Shown piece after piece: positions 1 to 10,840 of a DNA stretch of 64,000 bases. The translations under genes were made by a program, and so were the position numbers. The notes under the pieces are model-generated. The model did no database searches. It saw only the letters and a list, made by a program, of their open reading frames with translations, and was not told the origin of the DNA. Position 1 is the first letter of the stretch, and the number at the start of each line of letters is the position of its first letter. The stretch comes from Cunninghamia lanceolata (Eukaryota; Streptophyta; Pinopsida; Cupressales; Cupressaceae), in the NCBI GenBank assembly GCA_027924645.1, contig BSBN01000334.1, positions 1,550,001 to 1,614,000 of the forward strand, read 5' to 3'.

Positions 1-1517
1 ATTCATGATGTACCCTAAGTAAGTATTTTTTACATTTAACTGTGCAGAAACAACAAAACAAGGGTTTCAAAATTACATACCTGATTTGCACACTTATACC
101 TGATTAGTTGATGCCTGAATATTCACTTTTCACTATGTGATCACTCTTACCATTTTCCATCCAATATCTACACCAGTCTGTTAGGGATGAAGATCTCTAT
201 AATGGCCATTGTAAAAGCTCTAGAGCTTTATAATCTCTCTTTGGATGCTTAGATGAATACAAAATGACTAAAAATCCTGTTTTATGTGTTAGAAATCATG
301 ATTTTAGGGCATAATTAATGTCAAATTGCTTATGATCATGGATATCAATATCTAGTCCTTAGGATTGTAACAAGTGATGGTTCATGATTTGAATTTTCAA
401 ATGGTCACCTACCATTTTGCGGCATTTATTGCAAAGTACGCATATTAACAAGTATCTTGATGTTTAAATAGTGTGCATACCTTTCAGAATGTGCACATGC
501 GCATGTATGATGCCATTGTGATGTTGGTCAACGTTGACCAAGGGTGAGTATCAGGTCATCTAAGATTGAAAGGAAGTTCCCTTTGATCATCAGATGCTAG
601 GACATTATGGAATGTCCTACGAGAAAAGTCAACATGGCACATGGCACCATCTGATTGGTTCATGGAAACTTATGATTTCAGATTGTAAGGATGGATATGT
701 GGATATTAAGAAATATCTAGATGTTAGCATTTATGAAATATATCCCTAAGTTGAAATGTGAGGATGACATCATCCTTCTAAAGGTAATTCTTGGTTGGGT
801 GAAACATGACATCACCAGGATATTAGCAAAAATTCAGACATGAAGTTAATGTCCATATGTTAGGTTTGTCGAATGTTTTGAACTCTTAATGTCTGGATGG
901 CTTCATCACCTTTTTTATTTCTCTAAGGTGAGGTCAGATGATGTCATTAGGAAATGTTGCCGAATGTCAGGAAATTGGGTTAATATCTGGACATATGTTT
1001 TATCATTATATTAAAGCAAGTCAAGATATTAATGAATGCCCACATCTTGAGATTGAATATGTGCACTTGCGAATATCCATGTTGAGTGATGGTTTACTGC
1101 ATTGTGGGTTAAATTTTGACATACACACATTTTGAATGTGTATATATTGAGGTTTCCTTAGTTATTTTGTGATTGAGACATTAAGTTAATGTTTAGATGT
1201 TAGGAAATATGTGGATATCCCTAAGACCGTTTGACTAAGCTTTGACTGGGCATAACTTTCTGGTCTTAGGGAATTTTGGGGTGATTCAAAAAGAAAACCT
1301 ACTTAAAATTTTGTACTCTTTCATTTGGCAAGGTTTATGATGACAAATTCTAACTTTGAAAATTTGACCCAGATCTCAAGGTCTTGACATACACTTGCTA
1401 TTGATTTTCTACCATACTGCACAAAAGCAAAGGGAAACAAGCAAGCCAAGTAAAAGTAAAAAGTTGGGTCCCTGTTTTGCTGGGGCAAAATGGGGTATGT
1501 TGTATAACCACACAACA
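1..1517 (-). repeat. 3' LTR of the giant-LTR gypsy element, partial
   Basis: This stretch matches 15840-17365 almost end to end (for example the region around 'agaaacaacaaaacaaggg'). It ends at 1517 with the same 20-bp near-palindrome as the other LTR copies. It holds only the outer 1.5 kb of the LTR. Homology continues to the first base of the window, so the ORF-bearing remainder (about 5-6 kb) should lie to the left. The site homologous to the leader splice donor, near base 35, has lost its AG|GT context here. Confidence 0.85.
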
Positions 1518-2349
1518 ACTTGCCACCACAGAAAACAACTAAAATTCAAATAATTCAAGAAATGAAGACAAATTAAAAAATAATTTTCTAACTCTTATCA
1601 AATCATAAGCATCTTGACCTTCCCAAATGATATCATAGTCATCAACATAACAATATAATGCGAAGGAATCAATTGTGTGCATGTGATTCATTTCCTTCAT
1701 CTTGAAGATAAGTTGAAAACACTAGTAATGAGTGTTAAGCTACATAGTTGGATTTAACCCTCATAGCCAACCTAGATAAAGCCTTGTTGCCAGTACGTGT
1801 TCATAGCCCTGACAAGGTTATCTTTGCAATTCTCCCAAGTAGAGCCCCACTGCTAGACAGACATCCATAGCCCTGGTAGAGTTACTTGGATGACCTAAGT
1901 ATTTCTTTCTTTTGATATTCAATATATTTCTTTTTTGTTTTTAATATTCATAAGATATGATCATGTACGCTCACTTGTAAGGTGTAAACGCTTTCTTAGG
2001 CTAAGAATTGTAATGGTAGCAAGGGAAAACCTTTAGATTTTTCACTTGACACCAATGCTAGCATCTTCAATAAATCCAAGACTGTTAGGTGTATTCTTAC
2101 GAGGATCTCCTTGAACAAAAGAGTTACGATTGATGATCATGATATCATAGACCTGATCAAGAGTACCTAAACTAACAAGAGCTACAACCTATGTAGGAAT
2201 CTATATTCCTTTCTTGAATTCTAAAAATTTCCCTTGTTTTCTGAAGTGAAAAGGTGCACTATCTTGCCTGACCAAAACAAGGACTCAACAACACACAAAC
2301 AAAGAAAACACACAAAGAAAGTTGTACAAGCAACTATACAATGTATACA
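1518..2349. other. 3' untranslated part of the giant-LTR element
   Basis: Sequence between the integrase end and the 3' LTR. No convincing domain was found on either strand. Beside the LTR (about 1518-1530) the minus strand reads GTGGTGGCAAGT, a weak candidate for the polypurine tract. Confidence 0.4.
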
Positions 2350-3699
2350 TATAATACACGGTTTTGACTTGACCTACCTAGGCCTGGAAATAGTGCTTGA
2401 GGAATTGTCCATTGACTAATAATGGAACATCCTCACCTATTAAAGTATTAAGACTATAGGTGCTATCACCTAAAATCTCTAAAATTTGGAAGGGGCTGAT
2501 CTAGAGTTCATCAAACTTTCCATGATCACCTTTCTTTTCGTGGGATTTATCCCATGATAAGACCAAATCTGAGATCCTAAATGCCTTTACTTTGGCTCTT
2601 TTGTCAAACCAATGTTTGATAATATCCTAATGCTTGGCAAATTGATCGATTGCCTTATCTCATTTCTCTTCTAAGTGCATCAATTGCAACAGTCTAACTT
2701 CTCTTTTATTATCAATGCTTATATACTCTTTGGCAAACTGTAGGGTTGGAATCCTTAGGTTGATAGGGAGGATGGGATCCACCCCATACACCAAGTGGTA
2801 GGGCTGATTGCCTAGGGCAGTTTTAACTCTAGTCCTATCTACCCATAAAGCATACTTAAGCAAAGTATTCCACTCCCTAAGGTTCATTTCAATTAACTTT
2901 TTGATGATATTCAATAGATTCTTATTGGTTGATTTAGCTAGGCCATTGCCCTGGGGGTAATAATTTGATGAAAAATTTAAAATTATCCCATGATCAAATG
3001 CCCAACTTGAAAGTCTAAGAGATGCAAAAGCAGGACCATTGTCACAAACTAGAGCATATGGGACTCCATACCTGGTGGCAATGTTGCTTTCCAAAAACCT
3101 AATTACAACATATGTTGTGGATGTCTTACTACTGATGGCTTTGGTCCACCTGGTGTAGTAATCAGTAATAGTCAGTTCATACTTGTGTCTTGTAGAGGAT
3201 GGAGGATTGATGGGTCTGATGAAATCGATGCCCCATTATGCAAATAGGTGCATCTCCATTACATGTTGCAATGATTGAGCTACATACATCTCTTTGTTTC
3301 AAGCAGTTTGACATGTGTGACAAAATTTGATGTGCTCAGCGGTATCCTTGAAGATAGTGGGCCAATAATACCCAGCCCTTAAGATGGCATGTGTGGTAGC
3401 CAGATGTGATCCATGGGCTATACCAAACTTATCATGTAACTCAAGAAGTACCTTAGCAGCTTCTTGCTTGTCCAAGCATCTAAGGTATATCCCCTCATAA
3501 TTTTCTTGAATAGGATTCCTCCTTTAATCATGTATTTTTGTGCCTTGATTCTCAGAGCTCTTCTCTGGGATGCTTGCATATTGGGTGGACACCTTCCTAT
3601 GATCAGGACATGCCTGATGTCATAGTACCAGTCATCATGCACTTTTGTATCTACTGCATATTGTTGGCTTATCAGATTGGAATCTATTTCAGCAATCAT
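2350..3699 (-). pseudogene. Integrase domain of pol
   Basis: The zinc-binding lead-in is at 3699-3240 ('ALRIKAQKYMIKGGILFKK', then HLA...H...CHTC-type spacing). In the catalytic core the first Asp is in 'GIDFIRPINPPSS' (about 3230) and the second in 'VCDNGPAF' (about 3040). The position of the catalytic Glu reads 'NGLAKSTNK' (about 2945), where E is normal, so the DDE triad is broken by E-to-K. The C-terminal part 'FDKRAKVKAF...DLVLSWDK', 'HGKFDEL' and 'VNGQFLKHYF' runs to about 2355. No chromodomain is seen. Several stops are present. Confidence 0.8.
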
Positions 3700-4404
3700 C
3701 TAACTGAGGGCTTGTCCCCTGACTAATTTCAATGGTGTTAAATCCATATCATACTCTTGCAGTATAGTTATCCATTTATAACTCTTCTCTCCTAGTTCAC
3801 TTTGCATGAGGAGCATCTTCACAGATGAGTTAGGTACTACTGTAATGACTTTACTTCTCAGGATATAATGCCTCAACTTCTTTACATCTCTGACTAAGGT
3901 AAGAGCATGTCTCTCTACATCCATATACCTTAGCTTGGCATCTCTGAATGGGGAACTCATGAATGTAATTGGTTTTTCTTCTTTTGCCTCACTCCTCTGA
4001 GTTAGGATGGCTGTACATGTGTATTCTGATGCAAAAGAGTATATGTAGATATCCCTAGTGTAGTTAGGACTAATTAGGATTGGGGCACCTATAATGGCCT
4101 TCTTTATATCTTCAAAAGCTTCCTTTGCTTCTGGAGTCCATTTGATCTTAGCATCTTTTTTTAACATAGCATTAAGAGGTCTCACGATCTCTACAAATCC
4201 AATAATAAACTTCCTAATGAAGTTGACCTTACCAAAGTAAGACTTTAGCTCTTTCTTGCTCCCTGTAAGTTGTAACTTCATAATTGAATCAACCCTAGCA
4301 GGGTCAATAGTTATCCCATTCTCAGATATGACATGACCAAGCAACTTGCCTATGGTCACCCCAAAAATGCATTTCTTTGGATTCAGGGATGCCATAGTGT
4401 TCAC
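3700..4404 (-). pseudogene. RT thumb/connection and gypsy RNase H domain
   Basis: An open reading of 234 residues. 'NPKKCIFGVTIGKLLGHVIS' with 'GITIDPARVDSI' is the RT thumb. 'FGKVNFIRKFI' and 'IKWTPEAKEAFEDIKKAI' are the connection. The RNase H side has 'IYIYSFASEYTCTAIL', where Ser takes the place of the usual first Asp, then 'ERHALTLVRDVKKLRHYI' and 'KWITILQEYDM'. Loss of the Asp suggests this RNase H would be inactive even if translated. Confidence 0.8.
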
Positions 4405-5208
4405 ATTTCTTTAATACTTTCCTGAGGTCCTATATGTGATCACCTCTCTGTTATGAGAATACTGTTAGGTCATCCATATATATCATGATGCACTGACCTG
4501 CCAGTCCCCTTAATGCTATATCCATAGCTCATTGGAAGGTTGCTCCAACATTGATTAAACCAAAGGGCATGCACCTATAAGAGAAGATTCCCCACTTAGT
4601 GGTAAAAGTTGTTTTGAACCTATCTATCTTATCAATCATCACCTCGTTGTATCCTAAAAAACTATCCAAAAAGGACATCATTTGTGCACTATTCACCATC
4701 TAGAGAACTTCATCCAGAGAAGGCAAAGGATAATTATCATTCTTAGATGCTTTGTTTAAGTTCTTAAAATCTACACACAGGCATATATTTCCATTTTTCT
4801 TCCTAATAGGAACTAGATTAGCAATCTAGGTTGAATGTCTGCCTAGAAATATGATCCTTGCAGTGAGCAATTTCTTGACTTACTAAAAAATAAGAGGTTC
4901 TAGTAGTGCATTTACTAGCCTCTATTTCTACCTAAAGGGCTTAGCATCAGGCTTTAGGGGAATTGTGTGAGTTATGATGGATGTGTTGTAGGGACCTTTA
5001 ACTCATCATAGGTCCATGCAATGCCATGGATGTAATCTTTTAAGGCTTGGGTTATCCCTAGTTTTTCTTCTTCAGTGCAAACCTTACCTATTAGGACATT
5101 ACTCTTATCATCACCTTGTCCTATGTTAATTGGTTCATACTCTCCTCCATCTATATTAGGGAGGTCTTTTTGCTTGATCATATTATCTAGATCAAAAACT
5201 CTTTCCAA
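4405..5208 (-). pseudogene. Reverse transcriptase domain of pol
   Basis: The lead-in 'EEKLGITQALKDYIHGIAWTYDEL' (split here by position 5070) is the usual segment just before gypsy RT. The catalytic motif reads I-Y-M-D-D-L with codons YMDD at 4480-4469. Between them, degraded pieces such as 'LVPIRKKNGNICLCVDFKNL' (about 4810-4750) and 'GIFSYRCMPFGLINVGATF' (about 4585-4530) match the RT palm in order. Several in-frame stops prevent expression. Confidence 0.8.
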
Positions 5209-5549
5209 TTAAATCATTCCCTTTAGAATCTTGTTGCTAGGTAGATCAATTATCTCTTCTTCATCCTAGATATGGTCTTCTAGGTTCTTTTCATCCACTA
5301 TCGTGGCTTCAAATATGTCCTTATTAGCAATAAAGTCTAATATTTGCTAATCATCATCAAACACCTCAAAATTAGTGACATTGTTTGGAATAGATGGTGT
5401 TGACACCAGCTCAACTAAAAACATCTTCATCCCTGATATGGACAAAGGCTCCAGTGTACTAGCAACTTGTTCTAGTGCATTTGTATAGTGATTGAGTTCC
5501 CTTGGAACATGTGCATGATGTTAAAAGCATCAAAACTCCATATCAGGTC

Positions 5550-5942
5550 CTAGACCTTATGTCTGTAACTAGATAGCCTCTTGTAATTACATGCATAAAT
5601 GCCTCTAACTTGTTTTACCACCAGTTCTGAGTCTCCAAAGACATGCAGAACTCTCACTTTCTTCTTTAGAGAAAACAACAAACCATGTATCAAAGCTTCA
5701 TATTTAGCCATGTTGTTTGTGCATGGAAATTGCAACCTATAAGGTACCAGGAATTATTTTCCTTGTGGACTAATGAGATCCACTTCTACTCCAGCTCCTT
5801 GCTTTGAATTGGAACCATCAAATCTCAAGATCCATGGTTTGTCTTCTATCAAAGGTTTATCTGGACCTTCCCTTTTCTTTTTGGCATGTGCAGCTGCTCT
5901 TGTAGATATCCATTTGATCATTTGTGGTTCATCCTTCACCAT
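5550..5942 (-). pseudogene. Archaeal-type RNase H (RNaseH_3-like) domain upstream of RT
   Basis: Two adjoining readings give 'WILRFDGSNSKQGAGVEVDL' (5942-5754, first catalytic Asp in FDGS) and then 'NNMAKYEALIHGLLFSL' (catalytic Glu) and 'VFGDSELVVKQVRGIY' (third Asp in GDS) at 5735-5550. This is the pattern of the extra RNase H found in Tat-lineage gypsy elements, distinct from the standard RNase H next to RT. Here it lies before RT in the transcript. A frameshift or stop separates the two halves near 5740-5754. Confidence 0.75.
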
Positions 5943-6639
5943 ATCTAGAAGTTCTATAGAACTAAAGCAACTTCCTTCTATTTCTTCTTAATACCATATC
6001 TTAGAATATCTTCTCTTTTTATTAACTTGATATCTTCACATCTCTTATCAGGAGATATTGCAACTCTTATTTTTGTACTTTTAGGAACATCCCTAACTTT
6101 ATTCAATTTGTCACTTGAGTACAAGTATTCCTCTTTGTTTAGTATATGTAGACATAGAGCACAAGTTGTCTCTGAATGGGGAGCCTCATGTAGCCTACAC
6201 CATCCTTCCATTAATACTTGACTAAGTAGAATTCCTTGCAGAATATGTCTCTAAATTTTCTTAGATACAAACTCTTCAAACTATGTCAAATGACTTTCTC
6301 TATCTTCATCTGACAGCTCATAATCAGACTCAATTAAACAATCCATTCTTGGTGCGGTTGTTCTTACCTTGTCACTAGAATGCACCTCATTACATATCAA
6401 AACTTCTTGTGTACTAGGCATTCAAACATTTACCTAGTGCGCTTCCTATTCATATTCTTTTGTATCTGAAGAAAACAACAAATGGTCATGATCATCAAAA
6501 TTAAATACTTCATTTCCCTCTGGTAATGATAATCTAATTCAATCATATCTAGACATGCTTCACATGTGTTTTCTGAGTGTACATCCTCATGTAATTTGCA
6601 CTAACTAGCCATCATGATATCCTTTACAAATGTCCCTAT

Positions 6640-7600
6640 CAGCTAACATTTTTGAATTTCCTTAGATAGATACCTCTTGAATTCAAGGAAGTGATCCACC
6701 TCATCTTCATTAGTTGAACTATAATCAGATTCCACTATTAATCCTACCTCTGGCATAACTTCCTCCATGTCATTACCTTCATGCATATGACATAGCATCA
6801 TCAACACCTCCTCTATTCTAACTCCCTGAGGTCTTGGTGCATATACCCTTCGCTCAATGTCCACATATAGTATCTCATTATTTTGATTATACTCAGTTAT
6901 CATATGTTTCATTCTAGGTTCAGCTTCAATTCTGAGCTGATTAGGGATATCCTTCCATAGTAGCAACATTTGGGATAACTTTGTAGCCATATAACCATTT
7001 AAAGTCTTGGACCAATCCCTACTGAGGCGCATGACATATGTGTCAAGTATGTCGACAACCTAAATATCTATGTAGTACTACACCCTTGGATTTGATGCAA
7101 GCTGCATATGTATGTGTGTCAATTCCCCTACCACACTAACCTCAGAGTTGTCTAATTGAGTTACTTTCTTGAGTGATTTTACAGGATGTAAACCTAATGT
7201 CTAACAAATAGACAAGGGCATAACATTAGTTGAGGCACCTGAATCTACAAGACAATTGTGTAGGTTCTTACCAAAAATCTTGAGTGTGAGCAGAAAAGGA
7301 GGTGATTCAGATTTTTCTTTGTATAAGGTCATCTATGCTGCATCTACAGTATGAACTGAGGCTTGCACCTTTGGTTTGACAATATTATCCCTAGGTATAG
7401 GATCTCTATTAGGGATATGATTAGGAATATGACCAAGGATATCTTTTTTAGCTATAGGTTCATCTAATGACTTTAGAAAGGATTTCTTAATGATAGGAGT
7501 TTTTAATAATTCTGATAAGGACGAACTGATTTTTATTTTCTTCATCTTAGCAAGATAAGAAACAAGTTTGTCAGATTTAGGCAATTGGTTCATACCTTTT
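6640..7600 (-). pseudogene. Retropepsin-like protease region of pol
   Basis: The minus-strand reading 'NCLVDSGASTNVMPLS' at about 7260-7215 carries the aspartic protease motif D-S-G-A (codons 7245-7234). Upstream (7593-7333) is a polar linker with Lys/Ser-rich sequence. Downstream (7032-6643) is an open stretch with 'RLSRDWSKTLNGYMA' and 'IEAEPRMKHMITEY', then an acidic segment. This linker between protease and the next RNase H domain resembles Tat-type polyproteins. A stop directly after the protease core shows decay. Confidence 0.7.
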
Positions 7601-7761
7601 GCTACTATTGTTTGTGGTATAAAGTACTATGGATTTACCTTTGGAGGTCCTAGATTATTATTGGCCTTAGGATCTGGAGGTAATTGTTAGGAGGAATTGA
7701 AGTGCCAGAGCACCAGCAGGGCAATTTGCATTGCTCCTAGAAGATTGTAATTGTGTCTTCC

Positions 7762-9368
7762 CTAATATTGTTGATATGCATGAACTTCTTCAACTTCTTT
7801 CTTAGGTTCAATCTCATCTTTGAAGGGAAAAACATAATTTGTTTCAAAGGTCATGACAAACTCTTCACATGGTAGGGTATAATTTTCATGTCTTGCAATC
7901 ATCTGATGATGCTGATGACTATCAGAACTATCAAGTACCATAGCCGACTCATATCCAAGAGGTACAATCTCATTACCTTTAGGGAAAGATGTATCTCCTG
8001 TAGTATTTGACACTTCAACTTGGAATATGATGGATTCTATTTTGAACTATGGATAGTCCAACTCAACATGTGCATTTGTATTGTGCCTCTGCCAAATTGA
8101 CCCTAGTGGTTTACTTAGGTTCACTAGGGGGTTGGTTATCTCAGGGTGAAGGTAATGAACCATTGTTTGGTTTGGTGTTCCATACTCTTAGAGGCCTAGG
8201 TGCAGTATTGTTTTTATTACTATTGAAGTTCCTCTCATTGTTATAACCACAATCAAGATATCTAAATCTTTCATTGTTGTTGCCATATCCTCTATCAGGA
8301 TATCCCCTATTTTACTGGTTTTGTGGATTGGACTGAGAATAGAAGTTCTGAGTTCTCAGATGAGTTAATTTAGTAGTTAATTTTCTTATTTGAGTGGATA
8401 TCTCTTTGATGTCATCTTTTTCTTCTTGCACTTTTGCTACTACAGTGTCCTGATGTGGATGGAAGAAAGAACTGCCATTAGTATTATGTGCAACATCCTA
8501 AGGTGTATGTCTAGGATGTGGTATGATTTGACCATTTACCTAAGGGGGCATAATGCTAAGTGGGGGCATTTGCAAAGGATTACTAGGGGGCATCAAAGCT
8601 CCTCTAGTTTGTGTTTGACTAGGAAAAATAGGATATCCTAAGTTAGGTGCAAGATTGGGTGAAAATTGTTGGTTGAATTTTAAAGGCTCCTAACAAAGAT
8701 GTGACTGTAGGATGTGCTCTCCTGATGAACATTGATGTCAAGGAATCTAAGGTTAAGTAATAAACTAACCTAGCTGCCTCATCACCAACATTATAAGGAG
8801 CTGTTAGCTTGGAATACATCTTTTGAAATATAGAATTAAAGTTTGAGATCAACTCTTCTTTAGCTCTTTTGATTGTGGCAAAGAGATGATACATAGTGGC
8901 TACATCCACATGTATTTTGATCCTTGTTTGGAATGCTTTCTCTAGTGTATCCCAAGAATCAATGGAAGTTTGAGGAAGACTCACAAAGCAACCATATGCT
9001 TCTTCTCCTAATGAATAAGGAAACAACCTACATACAACATCCTCATGTTGCATTTTGGCCCTAAAATAGGCCTCCTTGAAGGTCCAGATGTGATCATCTA
9101 TATCTTGGTACGGATGATATTTTGGATAAATTTTGTCTAGATTTTTAGGAAGATCATTGTATGCAACAAAGTGAAGTGGTGACTCAACAACAAAGAATGA
9201 CATTGGAACTTGTACTAGAGGTACTATAGGAACTATTGAAGGATTAATGATAGTAGGTCTAGGCTGAGCAGGTCTAGATTGACTAGCAGAACATGGTCTA
9301 GGTCTAATTATAGGCAATTCTTCCAAAGGTCCAACAAATCTTGACCTAGTGATTGGTCTACGAGCCAT
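7762..9368 (-). pseudogene. gag: Gag of the giant-LTR gypsy element
   Basis: The start was chosen at the ATG of 'MARRPITRSRF' (9368), since the residues before it are leader sequence. A retrotransposon gag (capsid) domain follows at about 9170-8740, with 'YPKYHPYQDIDDHIWTFKEA', 'LFPYSLGEEAYGCF', 'SWDTLEKAF' and 'KRAKEELISNFNSIFQKMYSKL'. The first frame stops at 8643. Homologous-looking sequence continues in degraded form to about 7762, including a basic Gly/Asn/Arg stretch near 8300 ('NRGYPDRGYGNNN') that probably belongs to the nucleocapsid side. No clean CCHC knuckle is visible. The product would form the virus-like particle. Confidence 0.7.
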
Positions 9369-9734
9369 TGCTTCAAAGTTTAAAGTAGGAACTAGATATT
9401 TGGATAGGATCCTTGCAAATATGTGGATAATTCCTTTGCAGAAGTGGATATTTATGGATGAGTGTCTCAGATGACAAGGTATTTGCAGAGTATTTGTAGG
9501 GAATGCAAATTTTGACTCAAAATTTGGAACTCTAGACAACTATCCATATATATGTGGATGAATGTCCATAGGAACAGGATATTTGTTATTAGTTTCCTTA
9601 AATTATCAAGAGTAGATGGAATCTTTATGAAAATTCTTAGGATCTGAAATAGTGTTGAGAAATTTGAAACTATTTCCTCATAGGAATGCAAGAAAGTATC
9701 TCAAGATGACAAATCCTCAAATCAAGTTGATCGG

Positions 9735-9756
9735 CCTTCCTTCTAGCACCAAAAAC
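9735..9756 (-). other. Primer-binding-site-like sequence
   Basis: Directly inside the 5' LTR the minus strand reads GTTTTTGGTGCTAGAAGGAA. The TGG about five bases in, followed by a GC-containing stretch, resembles gypsy primer sites of the TTTTTGGCGCC type. I did not assign the tRNA. Confidence 0.5.
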
Positions 9757-10833
9757 TATTGATACAATTATTAGTGATATTAACAATGATAAAAATTCAC
9801 AAAACAAACTTTTATCTTCTTGAAGAATATGATTAATTCAAGATGAATTAATGATTGCAAGTCTCTATTGATCAGGTCATGATCTTTTGATAATCTCTTA
9901 GTAGTTTGATTTGAATTGTTGTTAATCTATTTCGGGGCCTTACACATGAAATTATTCATGCTATTTTATCTAGTTTGATGTGAATTACTGTTAATCAATT
10001 TCAGGGCCTTACACATGTAAATATTCATACTATTTTATCTATTCTGTATAAATCTCAACAAATGATGTTAAATCCTACAATCTCTAACCAGAATATGTAT
10101 ATATTCATGTGAATTAATTCTAATTAAGATTGTTCATGATGATTTATGTAACTTTGATTAGTTCTTCTCAATTTACTTAAATATGAACTAATTTGTACTT
10201 AATATTGCTTCTGCACCTTAAATTCTTCTAAATAATGTGCCTACAAGCTGATATTTCTATGATCTTTATCATTATTTCCATGTATTTACATGATATTTTC
10301 AATTCTACATGCGATTTATTCACATATGCATAAGATATTCATGTATCTATGGATGTCTACATATTTACCAATTTATGCTTATCATGTATCAATATTTTGT
10401 AGTTGATGATGATGATTTAATGAAATTAAAAAGAAATGAACTTAAATTCTAAGATTATTTAAAGTGAGTGAGTTTTGACAGTTGGTCCATATGCACAGTT
10501 CAACATTTCATGAAAAAAGATAAAATCAAACCATGATTTGCCAGGTTATTCCACAACTTCACATAGTTGATGCTAATCTTCAAAGGTACAGGATGATAAC
10601 AATATTCACCAGTTGACATGCACTCCAAGGGATGCAACAAATCATAGTGAAATATCATGATGACATCCACACAAGATTACTCAGAATTTATGATTAATTG
10701 CTAATATGGATCTCTATTTCATTCAACATTCAAAAGTATGCATATCTACAATCACTCTTTAGAAAGAACCATGTAGCTCAACAATTCTCTCTCGATTAAG
10801 CTCCTAATAATGTACAAATGGCAATCCATCCCC

Positions 10834-10840
10834 TTTTATA
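10834..10840 (-). promoter_or_regulatory. TATA box of the giant LTR (copy 1)
   Basis: On the minus strand the context is TTCTATAAAAGGGG. It is conserved with the TATA at 59789 in the solo LTR, together with flanking blocks such as GATCAATGGATCT and GCATCCCTTGGAGTGC. It lies downstream of ORF1 and about 1.1 kb before the LTR inner end, so it probably drives the gag-pol transcript. Confidence 0.65.

Noticed and set aside
1600..1665. YVDD-like reading (codons at 1650-1639, minus strand), possible copia RT fragment
   Set aside because: Only about 15 residues look RT-like and the surrounding translation shows no further copia blocks, so chance cannot be excluded.
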